Origin: Circinella minor
Lineage: Eukaryota; Mucoromycota; Mucoromycetes; Mucorales; Lichtheimiaceae
Direction of reading: 5' to 3'
DNA length: 64,000 nt
Assembly: GCA_016758965.1 (NCBI GenBank)
Contig: JAEPRB010000165.1
Coordinates: 1 to 64,000, forward strand
Numbering within the stretch: position 1 is the first letter of the stretch; each line of letters opens with the position of its first letter. Both the position numbers and the translations under genes were made by a program. The notes beneath the pieces are model-generated. The model saw only the letters and a list, made by a program, of their open reading frames with translations. It had not been told where the DNA came from and made no database searches. Below are positions 1-12,544 of this stretch, in pieces.

Positions 1-2
1 AC

Positions 3-605
3 TTTCCAACACGAGGCCGTAAACCTGTTTCAGACCAGCGAAAAAATCTTCGACAACTGGGCATTGACAACAGCCGTATTTTAGATATTCATTATCCTGA
101 TACCAATGTTGTGGGTTTTCTCATTCATAATGATTATGCTACCGAACTTCTTGACCTTATGAAACAACACAATTTAGAGCCTAATACTAAATTTGATCCT
201 CATAATCCTGAATACTTGCGAGATAAAAAATATCTTGATATGTCTCATGCCGAACAAATCATTCAAGCTGATCTCATACAATACAATCGAATTTTGCGAG
301 CCATCGATTATGTCCGCCAACCAGTGAAATTTGCTGTCGCTCGATTTTTCTGTCACACCCAAGTTATTACACCAGCAATATTACACGATGTACTTAATGG
401 ACATAATGTGGCACCAAAACAATCATCACGAGAACTTTCCCCTGATAGAACAAAGGCTGCAGCAGATCAATTTCGTATAGACTCACCATCGGATAAAACA
501 GCAAAAGGACATGACACAGAAATGATCATCGACAATGGACAATTAGAAGATCAAGAAGCACAATTCAGTAATAGCGGTACCACTCATACCCCCATTCCCC
601 AATAA
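3..605 (+). CDS. LINE ORF1, C-terminal part (partial at window start)
   Basis: The frame is open from base 3 to a TAA at 603-605, so the true start lies upstream of the window. About 200 residues are visible. The segment around LGIDNSRILDIHYPD and VVGFLIHNDYATELLDLM is mixed alpha/beta in character and resembles the part of Mucorales LINE ORF1 proteins that precedes the endonuclease ORF. I see no zinc knuckle in the visible part; it would lie upstream. The tail from about 440 is polar and low in complexity. ORF2 starts at 608, two bases after this stop, which suggests stop-restart or reinitiation coupling as in other LINEs. The role is presumably RNA binding in the retrotransposition particle. 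Confidence 0.75.
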   Translation, partial: FPTRGRKPVSDQRKNLRQLGIDNSRILDIHYPDTNVVGFLIHNDYATELLDLMKQHNLEPNTKFDPHNPEYLRDKKYLDMSHAEQIIQADLIQYNRILRAIDYVRQPVKFAVARFFCHTQVITPAILHDVLNGHNVAPKQSSRELSPDRTKAAADQFRIDSPSDKTAKGHDTEMIIDNGQLEDQEAQFSNSGTTHTPIPQ

Positions 606-607
606 AT

Positions 608-3600
608 ATGATAACTAATAATACAATAAATATCATTCAATGGAATGCTACTGGAATTCAACGACACACTATACATACTGCACTAACAGAATTTATTAAC
701 ACTCCTATTTTATTTATTACTGAGACATGGCTTCTCCCCCCTAATCGCTTCCCTACCAATTGGACCCAATATCATACATATGGAATACCTGTTAAAAGTC
801 ATAAATCATACCATGGCCAAATGGGTATTTCTCTTCTCGTCCACCCACAATGCCCCTTTCTTGTTAATTATTTACCAAACCTCTCTCCTAAATTCCCACA
901 CTATTCTCTTTCTTGTACTATCGGTGACACACTTATTCACTGTCTATATTTACCTCCAAAACAAAAATTTGATAATCAACTTGCCATAGAAATATTAGAT
1001 GCACTACCCAAAGAAATCGATGGTACCAGCCGAACAATTTATTGCAGTGATTTCAATGCACGATTAGGAAACCGGGTTGGTGATCATATTTATGATAACC
1101 GTGGTAGACTACTTACAACCTGGCTCGCAACAAACGGTATGGTAATTTACAACGAATCACTTGCTTATGGTCAACCAACAAATCTCAACCCTCGTGGCAC
1201 CAGTATAGTCGATCTTTTTTTTTGGTACAACACCACTCACTAATTCAGCAATGACTATATATGACAACCTTTCACTATCATCAGATCATAAAGCAGTACA
1301 ACTGACATACACTGATAATACTCCACTCCGCACTACAACCAAACGACTTATGTGGCACCTACAAAAACTTAAAAATCCTGATATATGTACCACATATATC
1401 AATACATTTACAGCAAATATACAACCTATACAACAACGCATTACTGCCCTTCTTGACAATAAAACAGCTACAAATATCGAAACCATAGAAGAGTTCAATT
1501 TACAACTTAATGACAGCATATATAACGCACTTGATAACACTGTAGGCTGTAAAACAATTGCTGCAATAAACAGGTTAAAATGGTTCTGGAATCTTGATCT
1601 TGAAAAAGCCAAAACACACCGTGAGACCTGTTATAAAAAATGGAGACGTGCACAACACCCTTCAACAAAACTAAAATGGTGGCTCCAACACCAAGAAGCA
1701 CAAGCTAAGTTTCGATTGGCAGTTAATAGACGACGCGCTGAAACATGGACCTTATTCTGTAAAAAACTCGATCAAGGCGATTTTTCAAAAGCTACAGCAA
1801 CTATGAAATGAATAAAAAAAGGTCGCACATTAAATCCAACATTTTCTAACCCAAATGGCCCTTTAATAGCTGCTAATCATATGGCTGATCATCTTGAAAA
1901 TATATTCTCCAGTAATTTACAGCCACATAACAGCTCTCAATCATCATCACTTCAGACAACTATTATAATTTCAACCAGTACAAATGCAGCAATTGATTCA
2001 CCATTTACCGAAGAAAACGTTCTCTCTGTTATTTCCCAGCTTCCATCTGGAAAAGCTCCTGGAGCTGATGGTATTAAAGGAGAAATGTTAAAACCGATCT
2101 GCGCACAACTAACCCCTTTTCTTACAGCATTTTATCAATTATGCTGGTCCACATCCAAGACCCCAAAATTATGGCGATTAGCACAAGTACTCCCCATCCA
2201 CAAGAAAGGACCAACCGATGACCCTGCAAATTTTCGACCAATTAGTTTAACATCCATTTTTCGTAAAGTCATGGAAAAATGTATTCAAGACCTCCTGGTT
2301 TCTACTGCTCCAGACTTAGATATTGTACAAGCTGGTTTTCGCCACCAACGTGATGCTCTTAGTCAAGCTCGATGTTTACAAGAAATATCGATGATACACA
2401 AACGATACCATGGTTCACCACCAGTGATAATTGGTCTGGATGTCTCCAAAGCTTATGATACCGTACATCGAGATACTATATGGCGTACTCTCGAACCACA
2501 TATACCTCGGTTATTACTTTTATTACTTAAAAATCTATTTGATCATGTCTTAATTGAAGTATTACTTTCCGATCAAATTTCACGTCAATTCCATCCACAT
2601 ACTGGAGTTCTACAAGGTTCAGTATTGTCCCCAATTCTCTACTCTCATTATATCAACTCTTTACCAACTCTTTTACGTACTGTCGAAGCCCAAGCCCTTC
2701 CATCACGTGGCTTAAAATTCAACAACCTCTTCATCAATAGTCTACTATACGCAGATGATGTGGCTCTTATTGGCACATGGGATACTATACCCTTATTGCT
2801 GAAAGCATGTGAAGATCATAGTATTAATTTAGGCTATAGATGGAACCCGACGAAATGCATTTATATGTCCATGACTGATCCACCTCCGAATCAACTACCT
2901 CAACTATATGGAGTCAACATAAAACGAACAACCAAATTCACATATCTTGGTGTTCCTTTTAACCCAGATGGATGTATCAACACTAATGACCTTATTGATC
3001 GAAATACTACTGCTGCAGTTTCAGCAATGAATATTATGGCGTCAATTGGTGTACGTGCACAATGTCTTGGTAAATTACTCAGTACTCGTCTTTACTGCCA
3101 ATTTATCCGACCCAAGATGGAATATGGTCTGGCCATTGCAAAACTCAATAGAGATGATTACAATACTCTCCAAGAAACCCAAAATACCTGCCTTCGAAAA
3201 ATATATGGTACCAAGACTAATCACTCGATGGCCATTATTCACCATCTGACAAATCTTGAATTTATGGTTGATCGTGTTACTACCTTGCAAGCAAAATTTA
3301 TATTTCGTTCATATAATATGCCTGATGATGCTTTATTCCCCACATTATTACCTCATGTGCGCCAAACAAAAGGTCTTCATTCCTGGACTTCAGTCATTAG
3401 AAAAAATAAAATTTGGCAATCACTAGATACCACAACACAATTAGACCACCACACGGTAACAAACAGCAATCTAAAAACAGCCATCAAACAACATATTAAA
3501 AACACACACATACAACGCTGCCAACGCAAGAACAGCAAATTACTAAATCAATGCCGTCAGCAATTGGGAATTGACCCAATTTTATGGCTGCCCATGACCT

Positions 3601-3998
3601 CTACAGAACGGAATTTATGTATTTACTATCGCCTAGGTTGGATCACTAATCACCAACAACAACCATGTTCTAATTGTCACCAAACAACCCGACTATCTAA
3701 ACAACACTTACTTTCCTGCCATCGGGTCCATAGCTTTTTATCAATCTCCAACAACATCAGCGACCCTATTTCTTTTATTCTCAACCGACTCCCCAAAACA
3801 CCTCCAACATCACAACAAAAGCGTGTCTATTGGAAAATCATTTGGCCGAAACTCTGCTACATTCTACACCAACTACACCGTACTTGCCGTCCTGATTATT
3901 ATACCACCCCTTCACCACCAAAAAATCAATTTGGACATTTATTACTAAAATGGATTGAACCACCACTTGTACCACATACACCTCCTTTAAATTTAAAT

Positions 3999-4004
<6 letters not shown>
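608..4004 (+). pseudogene. LINE ORF2: endonuclease plus reverse transcriptase, disrupted
   Basis: The protein begins with an endonuclease/exonuclease/phosphatase domain: Asn in NIIQWNATG, Glu in ITETWL, Asp/Asn in YCSDFNARLG, then SSDHKAV. A run of nine T (1216-1224) shifts the frame between the third and last of these motifs, and reading continues from 1251 in another frame. A TGA at 1809-1811 interrupts a basic linker; a TGG-to-TGA change would explain it. The reverse transcriptase follows from about 2000: GKAPGADGIKGEMLKP, FRPISL, motif A IGLDVSKAYDTVH, motif B TGVLQGSVLSP and catalytic YADD (about 2750). A Cys-x2-Cys...His...Cys cluster (about 3668-3722) is the usual C-terminal zinc element. 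Two lesions in otherwise well-kept sequence indicate recent inactivation, or possibly assembly error at the T run. Confidence 0.9.
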
Positions 4005-4037
<33 letters not shown>

Positions 4038-4075
4038 AACCAACAAACCAACAAACAAACAAACAAACAAAACAA
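4003..4075 (+). repeat. Poly(A) tail followed by AAAC-type simple repeat
   Basis: There are 33 consecutive A (4003-4035), then a CTAACCAACAAAC-like purine-rich simple repeat to about 4075. This marks the 3' junction of the LINE. The AAAC units could be target DNA or extra tail added during target-primed reverse transcription. Confidence 0.85.
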
Positions 4076-4357
4076 AGTATCGGCATTTCTTTTGCCAGGC
4101 TCCACTTCTCCATATTCTTCCTTTTTCTTTTTTTTCTTTCTGTGACATTGTTTCTCCACTATTTTCTCTTTTATCTTAGACGACCCCTACTTCATCCCCT
4201 TCATTGATATCTATGTACTGTCGTTTTCAATACACCTTTTTCCTGATGCCCTGCAGGTTTTTCAGTTCCTCTCTTTGTGAACAGACGAGAGCAATAAGCT
4301 GCAATCAGCGCGTGTTCAATTAATTTCGTCATTAATAAAATAAATAAATTTCAACGT
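4076..4357. other. No gene seen between the LINE tail and family copy A
   Basis: AT-rich with pyrimidine-rich tracts. No coding exon is supported here. It may be the original flank of the LINE target site. Confidence 0.5.
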
Positions 4358-4690
4358 ATTAGTAATGGCCTTATTGATTCTATTATGGCGATGGATGTTA
4401 TTGGTAAGCAAGAACTGAATTTTTTCTTAAAAAAAAGACACTTGAATAGTTAGGCCCAAGAACTCATGATGCTTATTTTTAGGTATGGTCGGTTATTTAT
4501 ACGTATCTTTTAAAATTCAAGGAAGATGTTTGTGTCGCTACCTTGGTGGGCAGTGTATTTTTAGCTTCTACGTAGTATTGACAAAATGGGTACGTATTTT
4601 CAAGAACATACTTGAAACTTTGGTGGTCTAGTATATAATTTATGGAAGATCAAATCAAGATAATTAAAATACAGAGCTTCGAAATAACCT
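4358..4690 (+). pseudogene. Decayed fragment (copy A) of a repeated multi-exon gene family
   Basis: This stretch matches 9350-9675 at roughly 80-85% by eye, including an exon ending in DSIxAMDVIG, a GTAAGC donor, an intron with the shared text ACTTGAATAGTTAGGCCC, and an exon starting GxVGYL. Copy A is frameshifted soon after GYL and is clearly non-functional. Only the 3' quarter of the gene is present. The left edge lies about 280 bases after the LINE tail. The function is discussed under the longer copy at 7551-9798. Confidence 0.75.
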
Positions 4691-6629
4691 AACAACAATA
4701 ATAAAAACAGCAATGGCAATTTAACATCTATTCCACAAGCTGTATGTGCTAAGGAATAGTGGTTATTACTATTACTTTTTTTTACGTACTTAAAAAAAAG
4801 AGAGAGAAAGTGATTACAGTTTAAATAAAATGAATTTATATGACCATTGCTTATTACACATGTAATACGTAGAATAAATCAAGAATATCTTATGGCTATA
4901 ATGGCCTGTTAAATACATATAGTTACTATAATCCAACAATGATAATCGTATTGCTACGTTTTTTAATTTGGTGGTTTATAATGGTTGGCAATACGATAGG
5001 GTTAACCAAAAGATAAGCCTTAAAAGTTATCGAGTGAGATAAATCTCGGAAATGATCCAATTTTTACTCAAAGGGAAGAAAGGTGCTGAGACTTATAGAA
5101 TCTGGGAGCTTATTTTGGATTTATGCCAAACAAAGAGGAAGTACGTATCACTTGGAAATATGAGTTGGGTTAATTATCCAAAAAGTGGATATAAAAGTAT
5201 TTTATTATAAAAAATGTAAAGATAAAAAGCTAAGCTAAAATTCTTTGATCAATCTGATGCTATTTATCCTGTTTATTATAATGCTTAATAATATAATGTT
5301 TCTGGTTAATTATTAAAAATATTTAATCATTATTAATGTTTCTTAAACCGGCACGGCTAAAGTGAATGAGGCAATGGAAGCCAATAGAAAAAGACTATGA
5401 CATGCTGCTGAGAACTAAACAGGTGGCATAAAGCATAAGAGAGAAGAAAGTTCATACATTATTACTTTATTAGCGTCAATATTAAAAAAAAGTTATTGGT
5501 GTCATGGACTGCATCAATAGTTTCACAATGAAATATAACTCTAACAATAAAAGACGTGGAAGAAAAAACAGAAGGAACAAATATTAATGCCAGGAGAAAA
5601 TCTAATGGAACAAAAGCATTATCTAATGGAGAGTTCATGATTGCGTGTGGAGATGAAAATTCTACTGATGTTAGTGATTCCAAGAACATGGTCGACAAAC
5701 CGAACCATTAATAAGGAATCTACCATTAGTCTAACTACTGCCATTGATTCCAACCCTATGGAATCGAGCTTATATGAAATGATAAGTACGTCTCCAAAAG
5801 TGTTAATTGTAGTTGTAACGTAATTTAGTGCTAACAGATCCAGATTCTATTATAGCACTCCAAATATTTACAGATAGCAGCATCAGTAGCAGCAATAATA
5901 TTCTCGTTAAATGCAGCTGTAAAAAAAAAATTGAGGACATGTGTCCTATGTGGTAGCATTGAATGTAAAGGGAACAATAAGAAAGCAAAGTGCAATAATG
6001 TCTGTGGCAAAATCGATTGTGTGTAGAGACAAAAATGACAGCAAAATGCATCTCGAGTATATTCAGAGTACGTATAACAAATAGCTAGCTATTATCATTA
6101 TTATTTTAAATAGTTATAAGTTCCAATCCGTATATAAAGTATAGTTATCATTTTTACAATAGAATAATCTCTCTTTCGATTCGCTACTGGGGCCATTTCC
6201 TAATTGGGAACAGTTAATTCTGTTGCCTCATACATGGTATCCCGGCCGTTAAACCAACTACTTTTATAATAATTAAACTCATTCCATTGTACTCCTTGTT
6301 AAACCTTACATATCAAAGTCACTTAACCACAACACTCAAAGGTAACGTTATTATTTTCTCACAGTGAACTTTATTTTTATTTATTTTGTCGCCTTTTTAT
6401 TATTTTGGAAATGGTTTATACAAAATACCTGTATATATGAAAAAGAAGACGTGACAAAGAAGGAAAAGAATATTCATTAATTGTTTGTATTCATATATTA
6501 TTAAACTTGATTACATTTTTAGAATTTTATTTGTAAACGCATTCAAACAGTATGTGTAATCTTTCTGCTAACAGCTCTTCTTGGTCTTGCCTCTCTTTCC
6601 TCCCACTCTTACTTTATTGTATGTAAATC
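4691..6629. other. Gene-poor AT-rich DNA
   Basis: Open frames here are short, lack splice-compatible neighbours and show no recognisable motif. A few TACGTA palindromes occur. Nothing else is supported. Confidence 0.5.
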
Positions 6630-7130
6630 ATGGAAGACTATCCAGATTTACAAGGTAAAATGAGTCATGATGTTTTTTCAATTAAATACTTTTGAATCTC
6701 TGCTGACATATACTAAAATTGTTTGTTAAATATATATAGTGTTGAAGAAATATTGTGAAGAAATAAAGAAACCTACCTTCAAACAATTTGTTGCTTTAAA
6801 TCAAGACAACCTTGTACAGTGGTCAATTGATAATTGCAACAATTAAAGGATCCACTTTACATGGAATTTGGTTCGAACGATACAGAAAACAATTGAAGTA
6901 TAAGAAGCCAAATTATGCAAAGTGAGAAAAGAAAAAAAGAACACAGTAATAATAGAAAATCATGCAACATGGTTTAACGATATTTGTAATAGTGCTTGAC
7001 CAGTTATTGTATACTTACAATCGGGTTCGATCGGTCAGTTTGAGGAAGCGTGTTATAAAGAAATAGGTAGGATAAGAAGGGCTCGAAAATATATGAATAA
7101 AAACGATTTCTGTTTCCTGGTGGCCAGGAA
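6630..7130 (+). pseudogene. Relic of a spliced gene, unrecognised
   Basis: An ATG at 6630 opens a 25-base exon ending in a GTAAAA donor. It joins in frame to an exon at 6740 reading VLKKYCEEIKKPTFKQFVA and ending NCNN-stop at 6844-6846. Coding-like sequence continues after the stop in shifted frames (NLVRTIQKTIEV, then IGQFEEACYKEIGRIRRAR up to about 7090). This pattern of good codon text broken by stops and shifts indicates a decayed gene. I do not recognise the family. It may be the 5' portion of, or a neighbour co-inserted with, the family copy starting at 7551. Confidence 0.45.
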
Positions 7131-7550
7131 ACCCTTTATTTATATGTGTCGAAATATCAGGGGCTAAATACGTCTAACTAATATATATCTAATATCAATG
7201 ATCAACATTTCTACATAGAATATCTATCTTAATATTTCTATATTCAACCATGCGCTCAACCATGCTATCGTCTATCCTTAGTATTCCGCGGATAAGCATG
7301 TAGATCAACAACTTCATGGTTGAATACATCGTCGTAATGGTCTTACACCATTACAATATTCTTCTAACTTTTTTGTGTTTATAGACTAAGAAAACCAAAG
7401 TACAACAACTTATTATGGAACACAATTATATCTAAAATTATAACACGGGTAAATATTTGAGTCTTTTATTTTGTAAGCGGCTTTTGGTTATTGAAGTTTT
7501 CAAGCTAATATTAAAAAATTGTCATTTAGAGACGACTACATGGGGATTAT

Positions 7551-9798
7551 ATGGAAGGAAGGTTATCATTACTAAATGCTGCGTCGTCTTCTGTCACCCG
7601 TGAAGCACGAAGATTATTTGAAAGTTTAGAGCATAGCAATAATTCGGGTGATGGTAGCAGTAGTGGACCTTCAGTATCTACTAGTCCTACTTTTTCTGAA
7701 CAAAATAACAAGGATGATGAAGACAGAGAGAATTTCACTAACCATGAGGATGATGACGAGCAAAAGGAGTGTGCGTGTGATGTGTCTTTAGAAACAGTAG
7801 CTATGAAAAGGGTAAAAATTTGAACGATCGGATTAAAAATAGTTTTATAATCTTGCTATGTGCTAACATTTGTTTATTTATAGTTGTCTAATAAATTTGA
7901 AGTAAATGATATGGATCCTTTGATGAATTTAATGAAGAATGACGATGATATACTATCAAGAGCTAACAATCATATCATAAAATTAATAAGTCAAAAACAT
8001 TTGATCGAAGTTGAAGAGGAAACAATGAAGTAAGAGAAATAAATAGATGGAGGGAAAGAAACCTACCGTTGAGTCTAATTTTCTTTTATAATATGCCAAT
8101 ATCTAGATTGTTGCTTTCCAGCGCTATCAATTTGCTTGTTGATGATACAGTTGCGGCATGTATGGTAAATGTCTTTTCACCAGGACAACTGAAGTATATG
8201 GTTGGTGAAAAGCAATCTTGGGTTGGAATGGACGTGATGACACGAGCAGAAATAGATTATATATTAGATAATAACAGGTACATAGTTTGAGTAAATATGT
8301 ATGATATAGTCTACATTGAAATATTAACGTTTGATTGATTGTGGTAGCGCCATTGATTTGCTTGTTGCAACTTACAACAAGAAGATCGAATTGATCAAGA
8401 AAAAAGAAAGATGCTCGAAGCTTTACAATCTACTTTCTGTATTGGAACTGGTGTAAGTAAATAAATTGGAAAATGCCGAGTTAAAGTAAATCTAAGGGGG
8501 GCGACTTATCTTTTTTTTTTGTTAGTAGTGAATATATGGATATCAGCATCAAGGATTATGCATCGGAAACAGCATACTATTGAAGATTCACAATGCTATT
8601 GGACTTTGTATTTAAGGGTTTAAAAGTGGAATTAAAGGAGTAAGTGTTATATCAATCAAAAATTAATAAGGTAACAGTGATAAGTCAACGAGATTCAAAA
8701 GAACAATAATTGAACTGAAGGTTATTAAAATAAAATATTATCACTATTTTTATTAAATCCTAATCAATAGCCGGGTATATCAATATGGTGTATGAAACGA
8801 TAATAGTCTTCCGATTTGTTAATGACGATGAGTAATGACAATAAGATATGTGAATATTATTTCTTACGTTTTGCCGTTGATGAAACCATATACCGATAAA
8901 GAAGACAGACTTCTTTAATTTTAAGAGTCACTGAAACGCACCGTGAAATATCAAAATGTTAGTGAGGCATATATGATCCATGCAATATTTTGAATATTTA
9001 ATTACAAATAAGCATATTTATAAAGTCATTGTACGTTGGATACAACAATAAGTGTTTGAGGCTTTTTTTTATCTCATTCGATATCTTTTTATTTATTTTA
9101 CATTTCTTTTTTACTATATACTATTCAGTGGTGAAGCGATTTTCGAAGCCACGCAAATGGCAATGAACAAAATGACTACGACGAATTAAACAGTTTTGGG
9201 AGAAATATAGACGTGCTTATTAATATTCAAGACTCCATCATTGCTCTTAATTCCAATGAATGGAAAGCCAAGAAGACCCAAAGCATGAAAAACAAAAGGC
9301 AAGACAAAAACAGAAGATCCAATTTTGCGATATTGAACAATATATATATTATTAGTAATGGTTTTATTGATTCTATTTTGGCGATGGATGTTATTGGTAA
9401 GCAAGAACTGAATTTTTTCTAAAAAAAAAAAAAAAAAGAGACACTTGAATAGTTAGGCCCAAGAACTCATGATCTTTTTTTTTAGGTGTGGTCGGCTACT
9501 TGCATCTTTTAAAGCTCAAGGAAGGTGTTTATGTTACCACCTTGGAGGGTAACATATGTTTCTACCCTCTAGTATTAATGAACTGGGCATCTTCAAGGAT
9601 AGACTCGAAGCTTCGGTCATTTGGCATAATTTTATGGAAGATCAAATCAAGATAATTGAAAATGCGGAGCTTCGAAGTAACCTTGTTTCAGCTACCATCA
9701 ATTTGTACAACGACGAAGATGAAGATGATACCACTGCTCTCCCTACAATTTTTTTCACTCCCAAACACAAACAACCCAAAAAAACGAGCATTTGGTGA
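7551..9798 (+). pseudogene. Multi-exon member of an expanded Mucorales-type family with PD-(D/E)XK-like signature (copy B), decayed
   Basis: Exons that join in frame by GT-AG rules: 7551-7811, 7884-8029, 8107-8277, 8348-8452, 8529-8639, 9129 to about 9396, and 9486 to about 9798. The N-terminal exon is Ser/Asp/Glu-rich and acidic. The next exons are helical (AINLLVDDTVAACMVNVFS, SWVGMDVMTRAEIDYILDNN). The C-terminal exons hold GRNIDVLI (9198-9221) followed by NEWK (9255-9266), an Asp...Glu-x-Lys arrangement like that of PD-(D/E)XK nucleases, then DSILAMDVIG, GYLHLLKLKEGVYV and LGIFKDRLEA. Breaks: TGA at 8581-8583, a frameshift between about 9150 and 9190, and another near 9553. The 489-base intron before 9129 is much longer than the others. 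From memory of Mucorales proteomes this resembles a large uncharacterised family; the nuclease fold is my inference. Confidence 0.6.
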
Positions 9799-10942
9799 AG
9801 TAGATATATGAATTACCATTTCCCTCTGTTATTATCCTTTGGATCTACAGCGAGCACCTGTCAAAATGTAGCCAGAAAAAAAAACATCAGGGAAGAAAGT
9901 GAATTACAAGGGTTCCTAATAGACCGATCCAGATAGGATCCATAATCCGTGATGCAAAAAAGTTATATAAAACAAAGTATTTATATAATGTGTGTAAAAA
10001 AGAATGTGAGCAAAAGACTGATAGAGATAATATTATACATATGATGTATTTTTTTTTTTACATCAGATATATTAATAAAGAAAATAAACAAAAAATGTGT
10101 CTTTATTATTTCTACATTATTCTCAAATGGCATTTCATTTCGACCAAAATACTGTTACATAATTCCCTGGTTTGGATATATTTTTATAAATAAAAAACCC
10201 GTCCTGTTACTGAACAACTATAATGCTTATGATAGTTGCTGTTCTACGTAATTTTTGCTGTTGTATATTAGCGATTTCTATCTAAACTTATTTATCGTAA
10301 ATCAACATCATTCGAATCGGAACATTATTTAATGAAGAAAGCACGTATCGCTCAAATCACATAGTTTGTTACGCATTGTAAAGGTTCAAGTTGCAACTCA
10401 TGCAAATATTCACACCTGTTTATGTTATCTTATGTCGGACAAGGAGCATTTTTTTTAAAGAACAAATTATAATTTGCAACTTTCAATGGGATACATAAGT
10501 TGAAAGTAGATCTTAAAGTTAAGAAAACGTTCTACGTATATATGTATGATATATTAATAAAAAAAAAAAAGAACGCCAAGAAAATAGCACTTTTATTTGG
10601 GGGGGGGGTATAATATGGATATTATGTACTTATCCCGCCGTGAATATGTTAATTTGAAAAGGTCGTCAGGAAATGGTCTTGATTTGACGCGCGTGAAAAC
10701 GTTTTTTGGTAGGCTTTACATTTGAGAGATATTTTATACAATCTTGTGATAGGCACTATGTATTATTTTATGAGATGACAGCAGTAGACTCGTTAGCTTT
10801 AATAATATATATACATTAATGAGCATACATATCGATCCTTTTATGTAATAAAAACTCTACACATACCTTATATATAAGATGTATCATATTGTTTTTGTTT
10901 TTAATGTCTTGAGAACATGATTCTGTTCTGATTACTGCAAAA
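9799..10942. other. No gene seen
   Basis: AT-rich sequence with a ten-G run near 10599-10608 and many A/T homopolymers. No spliced or unspliced coding region is supported. Confidence 0.5.
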
Positions 10943-11050
10943 CATCAATATACAAAATCTTTTGTAAAGTGGAAAATTACACTTCATCCAAAGTGGTCAA
11001 AAGAAAAAAAAATACGCATCCAGTCACTCATTCGCTCGGAGATGCACATA

Positions 11051-11360
11051 TTCGCCATAGAACACTTTGTGGGTATTCATGACTCGGTTCCATGGATGAG
11101 AACCTCGAAAGATGACAGTTTGCAACGCCATACGATACATTTTGATCATCATGACTTGGTTTTGTACATAACTCACTCAAACCTACGCGCTTATCATTAC
11201 TCAAGGCAACGCCATACAATACTCTCTGATCGTTATGACTCGGCATTGGAATCCAAAACCTAAGCGTGTATTGTGTTTCCCAGAAAAAAGATCAGTGATC
11301 TGCGACACCAAAAAGGGTCGATTCGCCATAGAACTCTCCTTTGGTTCGTTATGACTCGGC
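11051..11360 (-). repeat. Array of four degenerate ~38-bp motifs, left arm
   Basis: Four direct copies, each beginning CC(G/A)AGTCAT and ending TATGGCG(A/T) on the minus strand, spaced about 70-115 bases apart. A dispersed subterminal array of this kind is what transposase or other DNA-binding proteins recognise in many elements. The binding role is inference. Confidence 0.8.
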
Positions 11361-12544
11361 TTTCTTGCTTTGAGGAAGCCTAGTAAGATATCTATACTAA
11401 TCCATTCCTTCCTCCTCGGACCTCCCAGGACCATCCTAGTAGATTAAGATCACGTCACCTACGATATCTATATATATATATATATGTAACCAAAAAATAT
11501 AATTAATTAATTAAACTGCGTAATTCTTTGGATAACAACTTGCATTTCTTTTAAATTATTGGTATGATAAATAAAATTATTATGGAATATTGAATAGAAA
11601 AGGTGTACTTACTATGCTACCCATTATATATACTCTTTTGTACGTAGAGTAGTAAAGAATCGGAATAAAATCTTGAACAAGGCGTATCGGTAACGGTAAC
11701 TTTGTGAATGAAAAGATTCCTATATACAACAAAAAGTCAGTACAGCGATACAATCATTTGATTTGAATAATAAGAATATTTATCTCATTTATCTCATTAT
11801 TAAAAGTCATTACCTTGTTAACAGAATTACACAGCAACATTTGAATAGTCTGTACTTTACTTTTATTCGTAACCAAAATACAAGTTTTTCTTGCTTTGCT
11901 CAACTGACAAACTTAAATAAAAAAAACAAATGTTATGTTTTTTTGTTTTTCTTTCTTTCTCTACTATAATCAACGATTGCAATACTTTTTTTTAGTACTT
12001 ACTTTATTATAATCATTTTCTCTGTCGTATCATATCAGTCATCTTGTGTATAAGTAGGAGAAGTTTTTTTTTATCGTAGTATCAAAGTTAAGAGAACTCG
12101 TGAATTTATGTTTCACTTCCTTTGATTAAACCACTCGGTATCAATCAAAGCCTTAAATGAAAGTACAATTAAAGGTGCAACTGGATTTTTCTGCGATATC
12201 GGCACCAGTGTAGGCTCCAATAAACAGTACATGTCCATTATAGAGACTCATCTTGATAACCTTGAAAAAAACATCATTCATAAAAGTCCTATCCAGATAG
12301 GAATTTCACCACTGAATACACGACTTTATGAATATTTTTATTTACCATGTGCTTTATCACGCTAAAGGTATGAAGTTAGTAAAACTTGAAAGTCTACTGA
12401 TAATTACGACATACAGTTAGGTTTAGGCACACAATTCCGAGTGAATGGAGGTGAACCAAACAGCTTGGGTTAAATAAATAAATAAAGGTATACACAGGAT
12501 GACCAACATGAAGTAAGACCATTGCAATTAACTAAACAATAAAA

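Larger units (their letters stand above)
1..4035 (+). mobile_element. Non-LTR (LINE) retrotransposon, 3' part, poly(A)-tailed
   Basis: This is the 3' portion of a LINE whose 5' end lies outside the window. In order it holds the end of ORF1, an apurinic-type endonuclease, a reverse transcriptase with a YADD catalytic box, a C-terminal Cys/His cluster, and a pure A tract at 4003-4035. The second ORF carries one frameshift near 1216-1224 and one in-frame TGA at 1809-1811, so this copy is probably dead. ORF2 ends in a TAA that overlaps the start of the poly(A), leaving no 3' UTR. An AAAC-type simple repeat follows (4036-4075). In Mucor, related elements (Grem-LINE1) cluster at pericentric regions. 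Membership of that group is inferred, not tested. Confidence 0.93.

Noticed and set aside
11028..11246. Frames in the palindrome arms with repeated SH-x-x-Q-x-V-x-YGVA text, as a tandem-repeat protein
   Set aside because: The periodicity is irregular (70-115 bases), copies need not keep frame, and no start or neighbouring exon is evident; a DNA motif array explains it better.
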